Position numbers and translations under genes: made by a program. The notes beneath the pieces are model-generated. The model was not told where the DNA came from. It saw only the letters and a list, made by a program, of their open reading frames with translations, and searched no databases. This document shows, in pieces, positions 6,713-11,175 of a DNA stretch of 11,175 nt (position 1 is its first letter; each line of letters opens with the position of its first letter). This stretch comes from an uncultured Eubacteriales bacterium (GTDB taxonomy: Bacteria > Bacillota > Clostridia > Lachnospirales > Lachnospiraceae). The stretch spans positions 1-11,175 of the forward strand of contig OMSN01000047.1 of NCBI GenBank assembly GCA_900313765.1, read 5' to 3'.

Positions 6713-6741
6713 AGTATATCGTATCTTTCCTCCGGATTCAA
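6713..6741 (-). promoter_or_regulatory. Promoter of the SEC-C gene
   Basis: On the minus strand TTGAAT (6736-6741) and TATACT (6713-6718) are separated by exactly 17 bp, about 60 nt before the SEC-C start codon. The -10 box matches consensus at five of six positions. No other promoter is evident before the three minus-strand genes that follow. Confidence 0.6.
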
Positions 6742-6765
6742 GTTATGGTACACTGTCGCTATTAA
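6737..6765 (+). promoter_or_regulatory. Weak candidate promoter of the small membrane-protein gene
   Basis: On the plus strand TTCAAG (6737-6742), 17 bp, then TATTAA (6760-6765). The -35 box overlaps the -35 box of the divergent SEC-C promoter almost entirely. Matches to consensus are modest (3 of 6 and 4 of 6). An alternative -10 is TACACT at about 6749-6754 with a TG extension. Confidence 0.35.
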
Positions 6766-6802
6766 AAACGACCATTCTATGGCAGGTGAAAGGACAAGTT
6801 CC

Positions 6803-7057
6803 ATGAATACATTAAAACGGGTTATAGCTCTGGCAGGTGCGATTCTTGTCGCCGGGATCTGGATCGCGACTTTAGTCATCGCAGTGTCCGGAGCTTCACA
6901 GAAACTGCTCACTGCATTTATTGTTCTCTCTGTTCTGGTTCCGGTGCTGATCTATGGGATCCTTCTGATTGGGAGAGTCATCTCCGGCAAACCGGTGGAG
7001 GAGGAATTCCGCAAGGCAGCTCAGGATAAGCATCCTGATAATCAGAAAAAGAACTGA
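6803..7057 (+). CDS. Small two-helix membrane protein, unknown function
   Basis: An 84-residue protein with two hydrophobic helices, about 7-29 (VIALAGAILVAGIWIATLVIAVS) and 36-58 (LLTAFIVLSVLVPVLIYGILLIG), joined by a tight turn (GASQK). A short charged cytoplasmic-type tail follows (GKPVEEEFRKAAQDKHPDNQKKN). The open frame runs upstream to 6653, but the ATG at 6803 is preferred: AAAGGA lies 8 nt before it, and the upstream residues would overlap the divergent promoter region. It is a single-gene unit between the divergent SEC-C gene and a rho-independent terminator directly after its stop. I do not recognise the family; similar two-helix proteins are common and unassigned in Clostridia. Confidence 0.75.
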   Translation: MNTLKRVIALAGAILVAGIWIATLVIAVSGASQKLLTAFIVLSVLVPVLIYGILLIGRVISGKPVEEEFRKAAQDKHPDNQKKN

Positions 7058-7068
7058 GCATGAATAAG

Positions 7069-7105
7069 CCCGGTCAAAACACTGTATGTGTCTTGACCGG
7101 GTTTT
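7069..7105 (+). terminator. Rho-independent terminator of the small membrane-protein gene
   Basis: A perfect 9-bp stem CCCGGTCAA (7069-7077) with TTGACCGGG (7093-7101), extended inside by ACAC/GTGT, and followed by TTTT (7102-7105). It begins 11 nt after the stop codon. It may also help stop transcription from the convergent gene on the other strand, though the tail on that side is less T-rich. Confidence 0.85.
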
Positions 7106-7116
7106 CAGTTTCCGTA

Positions 7117-8142
7117 TCAGTCTCCGTAACGGAAGATCGTATACCCTGCAACCACGCTGACCTGTCTGCAGCCTGCCTGCACGAGGAACCCTCCGTTTGC
7201 CAGATGTTCCTCGACGATCAGATATTTTGTTTTCGTCTTCTCCATGGCTGTCTGGAAGTCCTCTGTCGTAACCTCTTCATTTCGTCCGTACATGGCATCC
7301 AGGATCAGTGCTCTTCTCTGATAACGCTTCTTGCTCTCATCATAGGTGATCCCTGTCGTGCGGTTTCCTTCATAGAAGAGCCGCAGGTTCCGGTTGAAGA
7401 GAAGGCGGACCGTCGGATCATACTGGCGCACTGCGAATTCAAGCTCATAGGGGAATACACACAGCGGGTATGTCCTTGACTGCCGCTTGAGCCATTTTCC
7501 TGAATTGCGGTCAGTCACTTTCTCGCTCCGCGCAGCAGCCTTCTGATACGTCTGTGTCGTCTCAAAGTCTGCGTGGATCGCATCGCACAGGACCGGAATC
7601 GCTCCGTTCACTTTATAGACATTCGTCGGAAGTGTCAGGTTCGTAAGGCCCGGGTTGACCGGGATCAGCACTGCGAGCGCGGCTGCCATGGCCAGGCTGA
7701 CGATCGCCCGGATCAGAGGTTTGCGGATCACCGATACGGCCTTTGTGAGATAGTATGCCGCACCGAAGGTAATGGGCATCACCCAGAAGAAGCGGTAATA
7801 GACCGCTGTCATGCCCAGTTTTGGGATCAGGATCCGGACCAGAAACGGATTGTATACCGTCACAGCGCACAGGAGAATTACGGACAGAAACGTCCATGTA
7901 CTGCCATTGCCATCCGGCGCTTCTTCATAGTCACCTTCTCCGTATTTCATATTCCGGTCTTTGCCGTCTACGGTCACCACTTCCAGGGGATTCTCTACCG
8001 GTTTTTTCCGCAGGCTCAGAATGACACTGACTACGATACCGGCAAGAAAGATGACCAGGGTCGGCCAGCTCTTCCCGATGTAATGTTTCAGACAGACTCC
8101 GACAAATGAGAGTCCGTATTCTCTTACTGTCACTCCTCCCAT
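7117..8142 (-). CDS. C-terminal half of a split DUF6077-like polytopic membrane protein
   Basis: A 341-residue product with four likely membrane helices (about 23-45, 83-106, 113-133 and 143-162) and a soluble C-terminal domain (about 165-341). The motif VYYRFFWVMP (114-123) recalls the YWRLFWxxP segment I associate with DUF6077-type proteins. The soluble part ends in KYLIVEEHLANGGFLVQAGCRQVSVVAGYTIFRYGD, a pattern resembling the C-terminal domains of GT-C-fold membrane glycosyltransferases. It begins 4 nt after the stop of the preceding gene, with GGAGGTGA placed 7 nt before the ATG at 8142, so it could be translated as a separate, coupled subunit. Alternatively the two genes are one protein broken by a frameshift, which I consider more likely because this half lacks any conserved N terminus. 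The function is not established. Confidence 0.65.
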   Translation of the reverse strand: MGGVTVREYGLSFVGVCLKHYIGKSWPTLVIFLAGIVVSVILSLRKKPVENPLEVVTVDGKDRNMKYGEGDYEEAPDGNGSTWTFLSVILLCAVTVYNPFLVRILIPKLGMTAVYYRFFWVMPITFGAAYYLTKAVSVIRKPLIRAIVSLAMAAALAVLIPVNPGLTNLTLPTNVYKVNGAIPVLCDAIHADFETTQTYQKAAARSEKVTDRNSGKWLKRQSRTYPLCVFPYELEFAVRQYDPTVRLLFNRNLRLFYEGNRTTGITYDESKKRYQRRALILDAMYGRNEEVTTEDFQTAMEKTKTKYLIVEEHLANGGFLVQAGCRQVSVVAGYTIFRYGD

Positions 8143-8146
8143 CTGC

Positions 8147-9271
8147 TCACCTCCAGGTTCTCAGCACGATCATCCCATGCTGCATCATGTAGTAGACAGC
8201 CGCCCAGGCAATGATGGGGACATTCCCCAGAAACAGTCCCGGCAGCAGGCGCCATTTGCTCCGGATCGCAATCAACGGGACGATGGCGGTAAATGCCAGA
8301 ACCAGCGCCATGAGGCTGCTGGCGGAGAAACACACACCTGCCGCCGTCACCCAGAACATGGTCCGGAAAGGAAATGTATCTTCTTCCTCTTCCTTCCACA
8401 GAAGGATACAGATGGCAAGCACTGTTACCAGCACCACATTCAGGATCAGTGACTTCCCTTCATAGGACCTGTCAAACAGAAAGATCCCGGGCAGGTAGAT
8501 GGTAGAACTGAATACGTTCAGGAAGAACACTGCGATCACGAACAGATCCGCCCTGCGGCGGGTGATGCTTCCCGGTCTGTCCTTGATGGAACGCACCTTG
8601 CCCTGGCCGGACTCCCTGTCAGAAAACAGAACGCGGCCGAGATAATAGACTGCGATGAAGCTGATCAGCACATTGATGGCACTCATGACACTTCTCGCCT
8701 GAACCATGACGGGAAGTCCCTTGATCAGGTAGCTGATCACTGCATTGTGAAATGGATAGCAGCTCAGCGCATACCTTGCCTGGAACCGGACGATCCTCTC
8801 TCCGGTGGATGGGTCAAATCTGCCGATCGTATTGGTTGCAAGGGCGGTTGCGGAAGTTCCCACATACCAGCCGGAGTCTGCAGACGCATCGGAATAGAGC
8901 AGCACAAACACAACGGTGGCAGCGAGTGCCAGCAGCACCAGGATCACGACAGGTCCGTGCAGTTTCAGGCGGTAGCGCAGAGAATTCACGGTCTGTATCC
9001 AGCTCCGGTAGCCGCAGTACAGTCCCAGCAGGATCGCTCCTGCCGCAAATATCGCCATGATGAGCGCCAGTGTACGCAGCGGGATCAGCGTCACCTCACA
9101 CAGAAGACAGATCACTTCAAAGATGCCGAAATAGGCAAAATACCCCATCAGCAGGGCGCTGCTCAGCGAATACTCCGCTTTCCCTCTTACACGCATGACG
9201 ACAGATCCGGTACACAGAAATAAAAACAGCTGTATGACCAGCGCTGCGCCTGCAAGCAACAGTATTTTCAT
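8147..9271 (-). CDS. N-terminal half of a split DUF6077-like polytopic membrane protein
   Basis: A 374-residue membrane protein with about nine to ten hydrophobic helices. After helix four comes LLYSDASADSGWYVGTSATA (125-144) and RFDPSTGERI (151-160); an acidic loop of this kind (D128, D132) after an early helix is typical of GT-C glycosyltransferases. FDRSYEGKSLILNVV (266-280) matches the 'WQGKAxxxN' segment I associate with DUF6077. The ATG at 9271 is chosen because GGGAG lies about 10 nt upstream and the hydrophobic helix starts at once; the open frame extends to 9334 but those 21 residues (RRIPHRRYPVLGYY) are coded by the purA terminator. The frame closes abruptly after a helix (MMQHGMIVLRTWR, stop at 8147). 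Together with the next gene it would make about 715 residues. Role in surface polysaccharide or lipid transfer is only an inference. Confidence 0.65.
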   Translation of the reverse strand: MKILLLAGAALVIQLFLFLCTGSVVMRVRGKAEYSLSSALLMGYFAYFGIFEVICLLCEVTLIPLRTLALIMAIFAAGAILLGLYCGYRSWIQTVNSLRYRLKLHGPVVILVLLALAATVVFVLLYSDASADSGWYVGTSATALATNTIGRFDPSTGERIVRFQARYALSCYPFHNAVISYLIKGLPVMVQARSVMSAINVLISFIAVYYLGRVLFSDRESGQGKVRSIKDRPGSITRRRADLFVIAVFFLNVFSSTIYLPGIFLFDRSYEGKSLILNVVLVTVLAICILLWKEEEEDTFPFRTMFWVTAAGVCFSASSLMALVLAFTAIVPLIAIRSKWRLLPGLFLGNVPIIAWAAVYYMMQHGMIVLRTWR

Positions 9272-9296
9272 AATTATCCACTCCCTGTAATAACCC

Positions 9297-9326
9297 AAAA
9301 CCGGATACCGACGATGCGGTATCCGG
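9297..9326 (-). terminator. Rho-independent terminator after purA
   Basis: On the minus strand a perfect 10-bp stem (CCGGATACCG with CGGTATCCGG, 9301-9326, loop of 6 nt) begins 8 nt after the purA stop codon and is followed by TTTTGGGTTATT. It ends the purB-purA transcript. The next gene on the same strand starts only about 25 nt beyond it and shows no clear promoter of its own, so it may depend on readthrough. Confidence 0.85.
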
Positions 9327-9334
9327 CGGTTCAT

Positions 9335-10606
9335 TTACACCTGTTCGTTCTTCAGAGCACTCTCCCTGTAGATGATGTCATCACGGCCCGGTCCGTTGGA
9401 GACCATGGTGATCGGAAATCCGATCCGCTCTTCGATGAATTCGATATATTTCCGGCAGTTCTCCGGCAGTTCCTCATAGGTCCGGATGCCGCGGATGTCA
9501 CATTTCCAGCCCGGAAGTGTGGTCCATACCGGCTTCGCCTTCTTCAGCGAGGATGTGGTCGGGAAATCAACCGTCTGCTGTCCGTCGATGTCATAGGCGA
9601 TGCAGACCGGGATCTCGTCCAGATAGCTCAGGCAGTCTACCACGGTGAGCGCGATATCCGTCGCACCCTGCAGGCGGCAGCCATACCGGGAAGCAACGAC
9701 ATCGTACCAGCCGACTCTTCTCGGGCGGCCTGTGGTTGCTCCGTACTCTCCGCCGTCTCCACCACGTCTTCTCAGTTCCTCTGCCTCATCTCCGAAGATC
9801 TCTGACACGAACTCACCGGCACCTACCGCTGATGAATACGCCTTGGTGACCGTTACGACCTTCTTGATCGAATAGGGCGGAACGCCTGCGCCCGCCAATG
9901 GTGCCGTAGCCTGCCAGTGTCGGGGAAGAGGTGACCATCGGATAGATTCCGTGATCCGGATCCTTCATGGTTCCCAGCTGTCCCTCAAGAAGAATGGTCT
10001 TGCCTTCTTTAACTGCGTTCTGCAGGAAGGTAGCGGTATCCGCCACATAGGGCTTCACCATATCGCGGTACTCATGAAGTTCCTTCATCAGGTCTTCTTT
10101 AGTAAGAAGCGGTTTGTGATACAGATGCTCAAGCATCACATTTTTCAGTGTGCAGATGCGCTCTGCCTTCTCTTCGAGGATCTCATCATCAAACAGTTCT
10201 GATACCTGGAAGCCGATCTTGGCATACTTGTCTGAGAAGAACGGAGCGATGCCGGACTTGGTGGATCCGAAGCTCTTGCCCGCAAGGCGCTCTTCTTCGT
10301 ATGCGTCAAAGCGGAGATCAGGACCGTCGGCTCGGGCACTCCTCTTGAGACCAGTTCCTGGATCTCTTTGACTACCAGCGGAATATTCAGTGCAACGCCA
10401 TTTCCCAGTACGTTGACGCACTCCGGATGGCAGACACCGCTGGGAAGCGTATGCAGCGCAAACTTTCCGTATTTGTTCACGATGGTATGACCTGCATTGG
10501 CCCCGCCCTGATAGCGGACGACAATGTCAGCCTGCTCCGCAAGCGTATCTACGATCTTTCCTTTTCCTTCATCTCCCCAGTTCGCACCTACTACTGCCTG
10601 TACCAT
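9335..10606 (-). pseudogene. purA: Adenylosuccinate synthetase gene disrupted by two frame changes
   Basis: PurA joins IMP and aspartate using GTP, the first step of the AMP branch of purine synthesis. The gene starts at ATG 10606 (AGGAGG 5-6 nt upstream) with the GTP loop GANWGDEGKGK (D12) and GGANAGHT (H40). After residue 98 (PTVLIS) the correct protein continues in another frame from about 10311 (FDAYEEERLAGKSFGSTKSGIAPFFSDK...) and about 12 family residues (DRAQI..MPYH-type segment) are missing, an estimated 34-nt deletion. At about 9886-9896 a tandem duplication of GGCG returns reading to the first frame (GAGVPPYSIKK...TTGRPRRVGWYD...SNGPGRDD) to the stop at 9335. As it stands the first frame ends at 10145 after 153 residues, without the C-terminal half. 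All three pieces are otherwise well conserved, so the lesions are recent or are assembly errors. It follows purB by 43 nt. Confidence 0.85.
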
Positions 10607-10649
10607 GCTAACCTCCTGACTGAACTTTGGTTCATCTGACTATGTCCGT

Positions 10650-11175
10650 TTACACGCTGATCTGAGCGGTAACTCCCAGTTCCTCTTTATTTTCCTCAAG
10701 CATCGGACCGATCACCTCGTTCAGATACTTCGTAACCTGATACGGAGCCCTGCCGACGTATCTGGAAGGCTCCATGGTCTTCTCCAGTTCTTCCAGTTCC
10801 ATCGGGAAGTCCGGATCTTCGGCGATCAGCTGCAGAAGGTTGTTGTCCTTCCCCTCTTCCTTGACCATCCTGCCGGCCTCCATGGACAGTGTGCGGATCT
10901 TCTCGTGCAGTTCCTGCCGGTCTCCGCCTGCCTTGACTGCATCCATCATGATGTTTTCCGTCGCCATAAAGGGCAGTTCACTGCGCAGTCTCTTCTCGAT
11001 CACCTTCGGATATACCTTCAGCCCGTCTGTGACATTCATGCACAGATCCAGAATACCATCGACTGCAAGGAACCCTTCCGCAATGGACAGGCGGCGGTTC
11101 GCCGAGTCATCCAGCGTGCGTTCAAACCACTGCACGGAGCTGGTCACTGCCGGGTTGAGTGCATTTACTATCACA
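10650..11175 (-). CDS. purB: Adenylosuccinate lyase, C-terminal part (gene runs off the right edge)
   Basis: The last 174 residues of PurB, a fumarase/aspartase-superfamily lyase that removes fumarate from SAICAR and from adenylosuccinate, so it serves both the IMP pathway and the AMP branch. The visible part begins in the central helical bundle and shows SSVQWFERTLDDSANRRLSIAE and LPFMATENIMMDAVKAGGDR, segments I recognise from Clostridia-type PurB. It ends with the small C-terminal helical domain (YVGRAPYQVTKYLNEVIGPM). The full protein is usually about 475 residues; the SSxxxxKRNP signature loop and the N-terminal domain lie beyond the window. It precedes purA on the same strand by 43 nt with no terminator, so both should be on one transcript. 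Confidence 0.92.
   Translation of the reverse strand, partial: VIVNALNPAVTSSVQWFERTLDDSANRRLSIAEGFLAVDGILDLCMNVTDGLKVYPKVIEKRLRSELPFMATENIMMDAVKAGGDRQELHEKIRTLSMEAGRMVKEEGKDNNLLQLIAEDPDFPMELEELEKTMEPSRYVGRAPYQVTKYLNEVIGPMLEENKEELGVTAQISV

Noticed and set aside
6653..6802. 50-codon N-terminal extension of the small membrane protein
   Set aside because: It would cover the divergent promoter region, and the residues are unlike a protein start. The ATG at 6803 has AAAGGA at 8 nt.
9272..9334. 21-codon N-terminal extension of the DUF6077-like protein
   Set aside because: The extension is coded by the purA terminator stem, and a better start with a ribosome site and immediate membrane helix is at 9271.
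1..11175. tRNA, rRNA, CRISPR array, insertion sequence or phage genes
   Set aside because: No cloverleaf, no regularly spaced repeats, no transposase or integrase frame and no terminal inverted repeats were seen on reading both strands.

Overview
The window looks like chromosomal DNA of a gut-type Clostridia member, probably Lachnospiraceae or a close relative. The protein styles support this: a YtrA-type GntR regulator with its ABC exporter, a Clostridia-type PurB/PurA pair, a DUF6077-type membrane protein, and a CobW-like P-loop protein fused to a TIGR03943-like domain. Base composition is moderate, Shine-Dalgarno sites are strong AGGAGG types, and promoters are of the sigma-A kind. I see no tRNA, rRNA, CRISPR array, insertion sequence or phage gene. 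The taxonomy is an inference from memory of families, not from a search.

Layout. (1) 1-1825, minus strand: an autoregulated GntR (YtrA-like) - ABC ATPase - ABC permease operon. The permease runs off the left edge. The operon starts from a clear promoter with a perfect 9-bp inverted-repeat operator at the expected start point. (2) 1826-1997: a divergent control region with a long 11-bp inverted repeat and an imperfect dyad inside the promoter of the next gene. (3) 1998-3958, plus strand: a short-form zinc-type alcohol dehydrogenase, then a two-domain CobW/COG0523-like protein. (4) 4028-6651, minus strand: a probable operon transcribed in the order SEC-C zinc-motif protein, DUF218/YdcF-type membrane protein, MalY/PatB-type aminotransferase (C-S lyase). 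(5) 6803-7057, plus strand: a small two-helix membrane protein with a good terminator. (6) 7117-9271, minus strand: a polytopic DUF6077-like membrane protein split into two adjacent reading frames. (7) 9335-11175, minus strand: purB (only its C-terminal part lies in the window) followed by purA and a terminator.

The most notable observation is that purA, usually a single intact housekeeping gene, is broken. After about codon 98 the frame changes where about 12 family-conserved residues are missing (an estimated 34-nt deletion). It returns to the original frame about 420 nt later through a 4-bp tandem duplication (GGCG to GGCGGGCG). The DUF6077-like gene next to it is also split. Either this lineage has recently lost the AMP branch of purine synthesis, or this end of the contig has assembly errors. 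Read-level data would decide.

I found no convincing new defence, mobile or biosynthetic system. The less ordinary items are the CobW-like/TIGR03943-like fusion with a degenerate guanine-recognition motif, the dyad-rich control region upstream of the dehydrogenase, and the split membrane protein.
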